The notes under the pieces: generated by a model
Seen by the model: the letters and a program-made list of their open reading frames with translations, nothing else
The model's database searches: none
What the model was told of the DNA's origin: nothing
Position numbers and translations under genes: made by a program
NCBI GenBank assembly: GCA_018806985.1
Contig: JADANN010000364.1
Span: 5,573,001-5,637,000, forward strand
Source: Angiostrongylus vasorum
Taxonomy: Eukaryota > Nematoda > Chromadorea > Rhabditida > Metastrongylidae
Length of the DNA: 64,000 nt
Direction of reading: 5' to 3'
In this document: piece after piece, positions 1 to 9,900 of the stretch
How the letters are laid out: every line of letters begins with the position of its first letter
Position numbering within the stretch: the first letter of the stretch is position 1

Positions 1-1757
1 ACCATGTTTTTTCGATACACAAGATTATCGTAAAAAAACAGTTCATGCACATACGAAGTAAAATCTAAAATCAACTGTAAGAAGAGACCGTTGACGATAG
101 ATTGTTTTATCCAAACTAAACGATCACTTGCCTGTTGACGTTGAGTGATAAGCTGCGATGCATTGAATTTTGCGACAACACTTTTAAGAACCTAAACGTA
201 AAACTATCGTGAGTACCACTTAAAAAATATCACTATCTGGACCACATTTATCAGAATATCAGAACTCATAAGAGAAAGTGTTAGTACCTCATTGCAAATC
301 GACGGTAATACCCGCTCTTCCCAGTTTTGACCAAGAGTTCGGTAAATTCTAACTAACTGGTCGGGATTAGGACGAGACAAAACACGTAGACCAATGTTAA
401 CCATCTGTAGGTCTTTGCTACCGGTTGGTGAGCGTATCTGGAAATGAGTACAGTTGGACCATAAAACTCAATGTCCAGATAAAAGTTCCTATGGAAGATT
501 GGGAGCAGTCACAACAGCGTACAAGAAATAAATAAAACGAACCTGATTTGGCCGAGCACGAATATCGTATACGATAGGATATTGAAACCATGGAATCCTA
601 AAGTGCAACCCTTCTTTGTAGATATCATTGGAAAGTCCACCAATACGATTGAACATAATGGCACGGTGTCCAGCATCCACTAGAAATAAGGATCCCATAC
701 AAAAACTCCAAGAAATTATAGCAAGTGTTGGACATCACATTTGAGAAGATTTTGGGTCTCTAGCATAAACGATATTGAGACAATGGCCTTATATGGAATG
801 TCATAATTGGATACTTGAATGACCTGTCTTCATTGGTCGTACGGGCCCAGCATAAGCCATATTTTCGGAGTTTTGTTAGGTTAGCCAATGTGGTTCCCCG
901 GAGTGTCGAGGTCAGTCAGGCCAAAGTCTGTCCCCAGATCGTCACCACCACAGGCAGTCGCCGCCCTCGTGGATCAAAGGGAAATTTGCCGCCAAGCGAC
1001 TAGTTTGATACCAAGACGGTGGTAGAGCTTGGTCTTGCTTTATTCTAAGCTGGGCTTCCTGTTGGAAACCCCGTGCTCCTACCTACCCAGCTTGGGAGAC
1101 CCTGCTGGGAGGATGAATCCCTCGCCGTACATCGCAGCCCGACACCCGGGACCACCTCCCAGCCATGATGCGGTGGTAAACCGTTGGTAGGCATGGAATG
1201 CTACACTGAAAGAAATCCAAATAAATTGCAACAAATTTACGAAGAAATCCACTGATGCAAAGTGAATACATGACAAGTTCATGAGTGTAAAAATTTGACA
1301 CCATACTTATAAGCAACGAACAAAACAAGACTAGAAGCAAATATACTTTGAATTAGATGAGACAATGATGGTGAGATATGTTCAAAACTCGGGACCGCAG
1401 GCGTCCCCAATGGGGAACGAACACGTTATTACCCTTTTAGGGGGCTAACGTGCTCATCACCACACCATGTGGGTCTATGGTACATTCTTTTAGAAGAATA
1501 CTCTTGAAAAAAAAAGCGTTCTAGAACAAAGTAACTACGAAAAACGGGTTCTTCACCACAGATTGGAAAACAGTATCCAAGAGGAATTCCACTCATGTGG
1601 CCAAATTTTTTCATTGCTTTCAAGACATACCAGTGAACATTGACTGCGATATTCCATACACAGCAGCTCCCGCAGCACAAATCAGCCCTATACCTGCACC
1701 AGCACCTCTGACGTTCTGCAATGCTTTCTTCATAGCTTCTTGTCCTTTGTTACTCAT
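1..1757 (-). CDS. phb-2: prohibitin-2 (mitochondrial), 3' end off window
   Basis: Exons, 5' to 3' on the minus strand: 1757-1631, 679-543, 437-288, 191-132; the rest lies left of the window. Joined in frame they give 158 residues. They start [11 protein letters not shown], followed by a hydrophobic stretch (about residues 20-37) that is the expected N-terminal membrane anchor. The prohibitin (SPFH) domain follows, with GGHRAI-like [62 protein letters not shown] and [14 protein letters not shown]. All junction phases agree. PHB2 family members pair with PHB1 in ring complexes of the inner mitochondrial membrane that chaperone respiratory subunits. Exon 4 ends CAG|GCAAGT, a GC-AG donor, because the family continues QQV and no GT donor fits. 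Exon 1 is preceded by TTTTTTAG two bases before ATG. Family identity is near certain; exons beyond position 132 are not visible. Confidence 0.95.
812..1190 (-). repeat. dispersed repeat family A, copy in phb-2 intron 1
   Basis: This diverged minus-strand copy lies in the 951-bp first intron of phb-2. It shares its blocks with copies at about 7130, 29400, 31296 and 61771. In those, the forward order is a head near CGGTTTACCGCC, a CTGGGAGGTGTTCC block, CCATCAGGAAGCC, a GGTGGCAAATC block, and a tail near GGGCCCGCACAACCAGTGAAGACG. It has no long ORF of its own. A short retroposon or 5'-truncated non-LTR element is the best guess. Confidence 0.75.
1385..1480 (-). repeat. tRNA-like SINE family D, fragment
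   Basis: The block contains ACTCGGGACCGCAGGCGTCC and the ACCACACCATGTGGGTC end. It matches the copies at 15455-15700 (same strand) and 5085-5200 (opposite strand). It lies in phb-2 intron 1. The remainder of the intron, about 1190-1385 and 1480-1630, shows nothing recognisable. Confidence 0.6.
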
Positions 1758-1772
1758 CCCTAAAAAATCTTC
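1758..1772 (-). promoter_or_regulatory. probable spliced-leader acceptor of phb-2
   Basis: Read on the minus strand, the sequence is GATTTTTTAG, then GG, then the ATG of phb-2. A T-rich tract ending in AG two bases before the start codon is the usual form of a nematode trans-splice site. A short upstream 5' UTR intron would look the same; RNA 5' ends would tell them apart. Confidence 0.5.
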
Positions 1773-1810
1773 GGGTTAAACGGTACCATTTCTCGCAAGA
1801 CTAGTTACCG

Positions 1811-2325
1811 ACGAACAAAAGCTCAGTATAGTAAAGTAGTAGGATTAGGACGTCAGCACGTATAAGATATCAAAACAGAGCCATTATCGACGAATTAAAG
1901 GTCAAGGTAACAAAGTAATGAGATTAAAACCCTAGGACGTATAAAATACCATAACAGAACTACTATCAACGAATAAAAAGCTCGACGTAGTAAAATAATG
2001 GGTATCCTTCATTTGATAAGCTTATACGAGATTGGTAAATAATCTTTATTGGGCTAACGTTTAGACTTCCTCGTTTTCATCAGTCCGATGACCCCAGTCG
2101 ATGGTCCAAAGTTCGAAGGCCCATGTAAGCCTACCACAGAAAGACTACGTATCGATTAGTTCTATCGAGGTTAAAGAAAAGGCGATTTTGGAACAAAGTA
2201 ATGGGAATAGAACTTTAGGACGTGTAAAATACCGAAAGAGAGTTACTTGAAGAACAAAATCAGTGTAGTAAGGTAATGGGATTGAAACCTTAAGACCTTT
2301 AAAATAACAAAACATAGTAACCTTA
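1811..2325. repeat. about 78-bp degenerate tandem/dispersed repeats
   Basis: Successive units begin near 1811 (GACGAACAAAAGC), 1889 (GACGAATTAAAGG) and 1968 (AACGAATAAAAAGC), spaced 78 and 79 bp. A second pair begins near 2171 and 2249. Each unit carries a CNTAGGACGTATAAAATACC-like core and a GTAGTAAAGTAATGGGATT-like core. The array sits in the region between the divergent phb-2 and Pus10 genes and has no coding content. Confidence 0.7.
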
Positions 2326-2402
2326 AAATATCGCCTCAATGGAAGCATAAGAAATAGCAGCAATGAGATAATTGAGTCCACGGAGAGCTAGCGCATGAGT
2401 CG

Positions 2403-3090
2403 TTTCATACAATGATAAGAATAAGTTTAAAAGGTGAGAGAATTGTCGCTTCAGGACCTTAGGACGTTTGAAATCTTTAAATACTTTGCTATTGTTTATT
2501 GCTTCATCCAATTTAGAGTAACCCTTAAGTAATTTCTAGGCCTCAGGATTATCTATTGGACCTTTTTTTCATGGATCTTTTACATAGGGCTAGGATAACA
2601 CTGATGAAGATGATAGGATACCGACCGTATTCCGATTGCCTGTTAACTAGTGGATTGGAGCGCGTTAATCTGTAGTGTATGAATTGCCTTCGTCTCTGGA
2701 AACTCTTTTCATGGTATCCAAGGATATCTGCAGATAAATCGTTCTATTAGAGGATAGGAATAAGTTTAAAAAGTGACAGGATGTTTCAGGACTTTAGGAC
2801 GTCTAAAATCTCTAAAGACTACTATCGCTCACTCTTTCATATAAGTTAGAGTAATCAGTAAGTTGTTCTTAGGCTTCAGGGTTATTTACAGCGCATTTCC
2901 CCACTGATCTGTTACATTAAGCTGGGATAACATTGATGAGGACGACGGAATAATGATCTTCTTCTGATTGCCTGTTGACAAATACTGCATTGGAGCGCGA
3001 TATTGTTCACGGCCTGATCTGCCGTGTACTGTAGCAGCACTTTTTGTGGTATTCTGTTCTCGTAAGCTTTGCTTTCACATTGGTTATTTA
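2403..3090. repeat. tandem duplication, about 339-bp unit
   Basis: The half starting near 2420 (AATAAGTTTAAAAGGTGA) recurs near 2759 (AATAAGTTTAAAAAGTGA). GGATTGGAGCGCG at 2652 recurs as GCATTGGAGCGCG at 2990. The order between these anchors is conserved: GGACGTNTRAAATCT, CAGGRTTAT, GGATAACAYTGATGA, GATTGCCTGTT. The offset stays 338-339 bp, so this is one tandem duplication that later diverged. It lies upstream of Pus10. The 3090-3539 stretch shows no gene or repeat I recognise. Confidence 0.75.
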
Positions 3091-3539
3091 GTCACTGTCA
3101 GGAGACCTTAGTATAGCTGAGTTTTGAGGTTACATACTTGTAAGTCTTTCACATTTTCCTACGAAGACAGTACGTTTTTTCGTTAAGAAGTCTTCTTAAG
3201 CATATAATACTTTACTGCAGAGAAGTGATGCTTGAAAATTTTAGGCTTCACAATCTGTCCTGGTACCGTTAGGGTGGCGATAGAACCTCAGAGGAGCTTC
3301 TCACTTGCTCTATAAATGGTCCTGACAGTTTCAGGCAGCCAAATTTTATGCTTACACTTTTGTAACATAACGCATAGCCGGCAAGGGCAATGAGACGATG
3401 GCTTGACAATGATCCGCCCTCTTTGTCGTTGACTTCTTTCAGAGGCCTGAGAAAATCGTACAGCTTCAGTTCTTCGACCTAGTCGCCCTTGCTGGATATG
3501 TCTTAAAGGAAACTGTTTCGCTCCAGATAGAAGGTATCC

Positions 3540-6500
3540 ATGCCATCATCTCTTGGTAGTGATGAGAAAGGTAGTCTCCATCTTTGCTCACTATGTCAGC
3601 GTCAAGTGGCTGGAGAGGATGCTTGTGCCGTTGGAGTAGTCAACAAGCCCTACGAGTGCGTTTTATGCTTTGGACTTCTCGATCCGGACTACATTAGCGA
3701 AGTTGCGGAGGCTGTAAAACTAAAGCTCGAAGAATCACCTTATGACGCCACCGCTTGCACACTGGCGCTTAACTTGCCAGTTTCACAAGTTCTTCGGGAA
3801 ATGGTTATAAAACGGTCAAGGGCTGACCTTTCCGGAATATTGGTTTCTGTTCCATACAAGATTCGGAATATCGATGCTTACCTGCCGAAACTTCGTGAGG
3901 CGTCAGGACTGCGATTCGCTCTCGGTACTGACCTCAAATTAAGTATCACGTTTGAAAATAACGAGTTTAGTGACTCCGACACAGAGTTCCTTGTCAAGCA
4001 CTTTCCCGATTACTTCGAAGCAGGTAGAAAGCGAAAGCATTCTGATTCTCATCCCTGTACAAAAGTAAGAGTGGAGCAGATATTGAACCAAATAAAGGAG
4101 GATGTTGCTAAGTGAGTGAGAAATTTTTGCTATTACCTCAAAATCTGGGACTCATTCAACTATAAGTTAATTTATAGCTGAAAAAGGGGGCGCATGTAAG
4201 GCAGTGGTCGGAGGCGCCCTGCAACACACATGGGATCGATTCCCGCGCCCATGGCCCACCAAGCCTTCCATCACTCCGGGATCGTTAAATTGGTACCAGA
4301 CTTGTCTGGGAGGATAGCGGCACTGGCTCGATACATCGGTAGGCCACCGCGAGTCATTGTAAACGCCAGATATGCGTCCAGTCATCTCAAAACGATGCTT
4401 AATAAAGTCGAATGCATGGCGCATCCCTAAGGGATTGATCAGCGCCGAGAGCTTTATCCTTATCCTTGCTATAAAATCTGATTCGTATAGTCTCTGTGAG
4501 TGTAAAAGATGTTCCACTAGAAGTCGGTACAGGAAATCAAAGATTTTGTACTGATGAAATGTTTCAGAAACTACAATCTCTCATCTCCTACACGTTCATG
4601 TTCATTCTCGATATCATTCGAACGGGAACCGGTATTTTTGGCCGGGCGATATTGCAAATTTTCACGATTTTTACCACAGTCTCCTTGGTCTTTCGAAGAT
4701 AAAATGGCCCCAAGAGAGCCGGGAAACTCGGTCAGGCATAGATTTTGGTTGATCTAGTCCTCATTTTATGTGGGTGGCCACAGAATAGAATGGATTTAGG
4801 TATCAGAAAAAGTTGTCGACCTAATGAAATTGAAGTTTGGTGCTTGTGATGCTCGGTTCATTGCATCGGGTAGAGAAGATATGGACGTACGGATGTTGGG
4901 AGACGGCAGGCCGTTCGCTGTTGAACTACGCAACTGTCATTTCACAAAATCTCTTAAAGGGTACGCAATAAAGGAAGAGTACAAATAGTCTTACTGTCCA
5001 ACTTTTTACTTACCATAATGTAATAAGCCAGTCACCAGCTCAGCTACTATTTTAGAATAGAGAAACGGGCGAAACAATGGACCCGCATGGTATGGCGGTG
5101 AACGCGTTATCCCTCGGAAAGGGTAACAGCGCGTTCGTTTCCCACCGCAAGCACCTGCGGTCCGGAGTTTTGCACATATCGCAACATCATTATGGTTGTA
5201 TTTTAGGATAGATTATGTTGAGACATTACGAAAGCTTGAGGACGAAATTAATAAGCAACCGGATATTCGCATAAACGGTCTTGTACGAATTACGAGGGAA
5301 GAAGTTGATCAACTTAGGATTGGAGAGGAAGGTAGGTAGACGAGGAGTTATTTTTTCCATAATGGGTTCCGTACCACTCAGAATGATTGTAAGATTTCAA
5401 CAACAACTTGTAAGTTTTGTTTGTTGACGACCATTTTCAATCTACTAAAGCCACTTATTTCAGAGAAGAAGAAGCAGTACGTCGCATATTGTTATAGTAC
5501 CCTACCTATATCCGATGAACTGCTTGAAAAGGTCGTGAAGCAAGTCCCAATTGAGCTTCTTCAGAAAACTCCTGTCAGGGTTCTTAAGAGGAGGACGTTG
5601 TTAGAACGTTCGCGATTAATTCACAGTATGGAAACTCTTCGCTTAGATAGTCACCACTTCCTTGTAAGGTTTGTGTATCGTGTTCTTCCTTTCGTTATTA
5701 TTATTTGTCCCCACTCTGTAATATGGGGCACATGCAGAGACGTCGTCCAATAATAAGCGTAAAGTCGTGGCTCGGCCCTGGCATGTACGAACAAAGCCTC
5801 CCATCCATCCAAATTCGCTGAAATGGTAATAGACTTGCCTGCGAAGAGTTACCTCCAATCCAGCAGTTGGTGAGTTCCTGTGGTAAATAACTGGGAATGC
5901 CGCCTTACTACAGGTGATCCAGGATTCCAGGGAGAACGACATTCGTAAAGAAGGCCAAATTCCTTAAGCAGCAGTCGAACACACGCAAATTCTAAGACCA
6001 TCGTGGATGATGGGTTCATTGAAATGACTTTACTGAAAGAATTGCTGAGAACTGCACAATGTGCAGTCATTTTAGAAAAAAATGTGTCAGCACTGTATTC
6101 GCGTGATCGCCATCATTTACGACAACCATATGTATCCACGACCTCGCTCGCTGTTGTATATAATATTTTTTCTGGGTTCTTAAAGCTCTAAGCTCTCGGC
6201 GTTGATCAATCCGTGAAGGATGCGCCATGCATTCGACTTCATTAAGCACCGTTTGGAGGTGGCTGAATGCATCTTTGGTCTTTACAATGACTCGCAATTG
6301 CTTACTGATTTATCGAGCGAGTGCTGCTTTCCATCCAGATAAGTCTGGTACCAATTTGCCGACCCCGGAGAGATGGAGGGCTTGTTGAGCCTGGGTCATC
6401 GGGATCGATCCCATGTGTATTGCAAGGCGCCTCCGACCACCACGCCACATGCGCCCCTTCTGGGATCTTACTGCTTACAAATTCAGATTGGAAACGCAAG

Positions 6501-6670
6501 CAGGCACCTATGTGAAGGAATTCATTCATGGCGACTTCGGCCGTACTAGGCCCTCACTAGCCGATCTACTGAATGTTTCGCAAGGCGAACTAGATATTAT
6601 TGAACTTGATGTTGAAAAGGTCGACTTAGAGTGGCCACCTATTAAGTCTTGTCCAACAGTATTCAGATAA
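3540..6670 (+). CDS. pus-10: tRNA pseudouridine synthase Pus10
   Basis: Exons 3540-4111, 4568-4730, 4800-4960, 5207-5331, 5464-5668 and 6487-6670 join to 1410 nt, or 469 aa plus stop, with all phases consistent. The N-terminal part carries two CxxC pairs (CSLC near residue 16, CVLC near 40), as expected for the family's zinc/THUMP-type region. The catalytic domain has FLAGRYCKFSR and SGREDMDVRMLGDGRPFAVEL in exon 3; the Asp in GREDMDVR is the family's catalytic residue. It then has TPVRVLKRRTLLERSR, HSMETLRLDSHHF and the C-terminal LETQAGTYVKEFIHGDFGR. Pus10 makes pseudouridine in the T-loop (Psi54/55) of tRNAs in archaea and eukaryotes; human PUS10 also has a microRNA-processing role. Exon 5 uses the donor AAG|GTTTGT at 5669, not the nearer CTT|GTAAGG, because only the former keeps frame. 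It lies just upstream of top-3beta, and introns 1, 3 and 5 contain SINEs. Confidence 0.95.
4186..4465 (+). repeat. tRNA-like SINE family B, Pus10 intron 1
   Basis: This is a nearly full-length copy, about 280 bp. It has an A-box-like GCAGTGGTCGG head, a B-box-like GGGATCGATTCCCGC about 40 nt later, the body CCAAGCCTTCCATC ... GGTACCAGACTTGTCTGGGAGG ... CGATACATCGGTAGGCCACCGCGAGTC, and the tail GATTGATCAGCGCCGAGAGCTTTATCCTT. The head is consistent with a tRNA-derived pol III promoter. At least twelve other copies are in this window. Confidence 0.85.
5085..5200 (+). repeat. tRNA-like SINE family D, Pus10 intron 3
   Basis: The copy begins CCCGCATGGTATGGCGGTGAACG (A-box-like). It carries AGCGCGTTCGTTTCCCACC (B-box-like) and ends GTTTTGCACATATCGCAACATCATTATGG. 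It almost fills the 246-bp third intron of Pus10. Other copies lie near 1385, 15455, 17600, 29040, 62645 and 63040. Confidence 0.75.
5760..6075 (+). repeat. SINE family C, Pus10 intron 5
   Basis: It contains CAGGGAGAACGACATTCGTAAAGAAGG ... CCTTAAGCAGCAGTCGAA ... ACACGCAAATTC ... AGACCATCGTGGATGATGG. This is the internal consensus of the copies at 12180-12490, 26268-26590 and 49690-50028. The 5' third is poorly conserved. Confidence 0.65.
6185..6460 (-). repeat. tRNA-like SINE family B, Pus10 intron 5
   Basis: This reverse-oriented copy starts with the tail complement AGCTCTCGGCGTTGATCAATCC and ends with the head complement GACCACCACGCCACATGCGCCCC. It lies about 25 bp upstream of the last Pus10 exon, close to the acceptor at 6486. 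Confidence 0.85.
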
Positions 6671-6947
6671 TGTAGTAAGAAGTACCGTTTAAGTTTCGTT
6701 TGTGTACTGGTTTGTTAGTTGTTGATATCTTGGTTGTTTGTATTGTTGTTCATAGTATTATCCATGAGAATAGCGTTAAATATATCCTGCTCGACATATA
6801 TTTTAGTTCCAAGACCAGGCTAGTAGCCAAAACTTTATGTATGTTGTACATGAGTGATATATTCTCTCTGTCATTACAATATAGCCTGAGGGCAACATTA
6901 GGATTGAGATTTATTTAGGCGAGATGTAAACTTTTCCTTATAGGCAT
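6671..6947 (+). promoter_or_regulatory. Pus10/top-3beta intercistronic region with trans-splice-like acceptor
   Basis: Only 277 bp separate the Pus10 stop from the top-3beta ATG on the same strand. The end reads AACTTTTCCTTATAG, then GCAT, then ATG: a pyrimidine tract and AG four bases before the start. This is the layout of a downstream gene in a nematode operon, with SL2-type trans-splicing. I see no perfect AATAAA for Pus10 here. The arrangement is seen directly; co-transcription is inference. Confidence 0.55.
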
Positions 6948-9900
6948 ATGGGAACTACAGTACTAATGGTGGCGGAAAAGCCACTACTGGCCGATTCTAT
7001 TGCGAAAATTTTGTCGAACAACACAGCTTCTAAACGTAAAGGTCTCGTATTTCATCATTGTACTGACACAAGTTTAGCATCTGATGTCTCCTACGTAGAA
7101 ACGTGTTTCTGGGTAGCAATTATGATAAGCCCCCTAACAGTTTTCCGTTTCATCGTGGCTGAGAGATGTTCCTGAGTACAGCAGGGTATTCATCTTCCCA
7201 GCCTCACAGGCTGGGTTGGCGTACCCATCAGGAAGCCCAGCTAAGAGTAAACTAGTACCAGGCTCCACTACTGTCTTGGTGTCATAGTAGTCACTTTGGT
7301 GGCAAATCTCACTCTGATCCACAAGAGCGGCGGCCGTCTGTGGTGGTGATGACCTGGGGCAGACTTTGGCCTGGCTGATCTCGGGGCTCCAGGAACCACA
7401 GTGGCTAAACTAGCAAAGCTCGGAAAACATTGAAATTATGCTGGGGCCCGCACAACCAGTGAAGACGGGCCATCCAACGAAGTAACTGTGATAACGGTAA
7501 TTTCAATATGGGAAGAAGGTTGTGTTTCTACTGGCTACAGAACCTTTTGGTATGGAGAGAGTACTGCGACGTAGATGATTTAGTGTTGTTAGATTTGCAA
7601 TATTCCCAATAATAGGTGTCGTCTTGAGATCGTCGTTATTCTTTTACTTGATGAAATTAAAGCGCATACAGTGTACTAAAGGGTCGCGTGTAGCGCTGTG
7701 GTCGGAGACGCCTTGCAATATGTATAGGGTCGATCCCCGTGCCACAGGCCCACCAAACCCTCCATCTCTTCGGGGTCGGCAAATTGGTACCAGACTGGTC
7801 TGAGAGGATAGCAGCACTGACTCCATCGGTAGGCTACTGCGAGTTATTCTGTGCATCAGATATGCATTCTATCATCTCTACGATGCTACGAATAGAGCCG
7901 AGTCCATGGCGCATCTCTCTGAGATTGAGCAAAGCCGGAATTTTTTTGTAGGCCGTGTATAATTCGTTTTATGAGCAGCGAAGAATTAGTTGTTTCGTTG
8001 ATTTTCATGTAACTAGGAGACGGGCGGTGATCAAGTCTCCAGTCGTCCATGTCGCTTGCTTGAACTGCTTTGCAGAGCTCGATGAGGCCAGCATGGAGTG
8101 GTTTCCACTGTTTCTGGTGAGACTTTGGCAACCACTGGCCTATCAGACACATTGATATGGTGTTGGAAGACACTGGTAGAGGCTAAATACCAGCTCTACA
8201 TCACTGCTTGACACTCGGGAGCCATACGAGACGTTATAGAACTGTTTGAGTGGTGTTTAAACATGTAGTGAAGTCACAGTAGCCGATGTAAATGTATGAT
8301 TGATATCAAAAAGAAGGTATTTTTAGAAAAATTTGTCCACTTTGGTTTTCCTACTCCTTTTCGTGAGGTAAAATAAATAGATCTTGTTTTTAGGTCGGAA
8401 CGGTGTGTGCTCAGTCAGTGAATACAAAGGACATTTTCAAGGGAAGCCAGCATTTTTCAAGGTAGTAGATATGGCAGTATACCTACCTCCAACCAACTAC
8501 CTAGTATTACAAACTGCAACAAGTCCATCCGTTTCTTTCTTTTTCTAACGTCTCTCATTCATCTATTTGCTTCGGGCATATGTGAGTACTTCTCAACCGT
8601 TAAATCTTTTCGGATTAAAAAATGCAGCTGGCTAATATGTTAACAGCCGGATGAAGGTAGCGCAGTGGTAATGGTACAAATGAATGCGCGCGAGGCACTA
8701 GTTCGACTTCCCTCCAAGGGAGTCAGGCCTCGCATCCATCAAGTCGAATGGTCGGCGAGTTGGTGCCATATTTGTCTGAAAACATCCTAGTACGACTAAC
8801 ATAAGATTCTATGGTGAATGTACTCGAAAAGCATTTATGAAATCCATAAACAAAGCCAAAAATGCACAGTCAGCGGCCGAACCCACAATCAGAATCGCGA
8901 AACCTTCGCGGATGGTGGTTGCGAGAAAAAGGAATCCAATGGAAGAAGCACGTATATCTACGATGTCCGGTAATGGCAAATAAAAATAGATAAATGGATA
9001 TGGACCATAAACACATCCACTCATCTTGAGATGGTCATCCCGGAGAAGACGACTTGGATCAATTGTGCCCCGAAGGTAACGAAGACACTGTGGTGTTAGA
9101 CGTAAAAAATGTTTGTTGTTTATCAACCACGTGTTAGCTTGTGAATGAATGAGAGTAAATTGATTATCGATGCCGAGGCTAAATGAAAATTGGTTTAAAA
9201 AAAACTTTGCGTACTTTTGGTACTGAAGTGTCAGCAACTGTTTAAACATAGGCAGCTGGAATATTTTCAAGAAAAGGCTTTTTTAAAAAACGTGTGGTCT
9301 GTTTAACCTCAGTTTTTTGTACAACCGTGGATCTGCAGAATGGGACTAATCTTTTAAAATCTCATGAAAGTTAAGATAGCTGGTTACTTGTGCAGTGTTT
9401 TCTTCGATTTTTTGTTTCGAGTAGGTTACGAGTACATGTGGCCACGTCATGAGTTTGGACTTCCCGACGCAATTCAACAACTGGGAGTGCGTCGATCCCG
9501 TTGACCTCTACACGGCTCCGACCAAGAAGATAGAGTCGAACCCAAAGATGCGTATGAATGACGTAAGAAACAATGAAAAAAATATTTAGTTGGTAAGTGT
9601 TCTACAATAGTCTTTAAGCATGTTACTTTAGTTCCTTGCGTTCGAGGCGAATGGTGCTGATTATTTAGTCCTGTGGCTTGACTGTGACAAAGAAGGAGAG
9701 AATATCTGTTTTGAGGTTCGAAGTCTTTTAGTTGTTGTTCTTTTCTATTTTGAAGTAATACATTTGTAACATTCTGAGTATAAGGTGTTCGGACGCCACT
9801 GAGGTCACTCAGCTTTGACGGAGAGATCCATATTTTCAGTGAGACCCTCAGCCATTAGTGAACCACCGCAGGAAATCAGAGCAAATGTGGTACAAACGAG

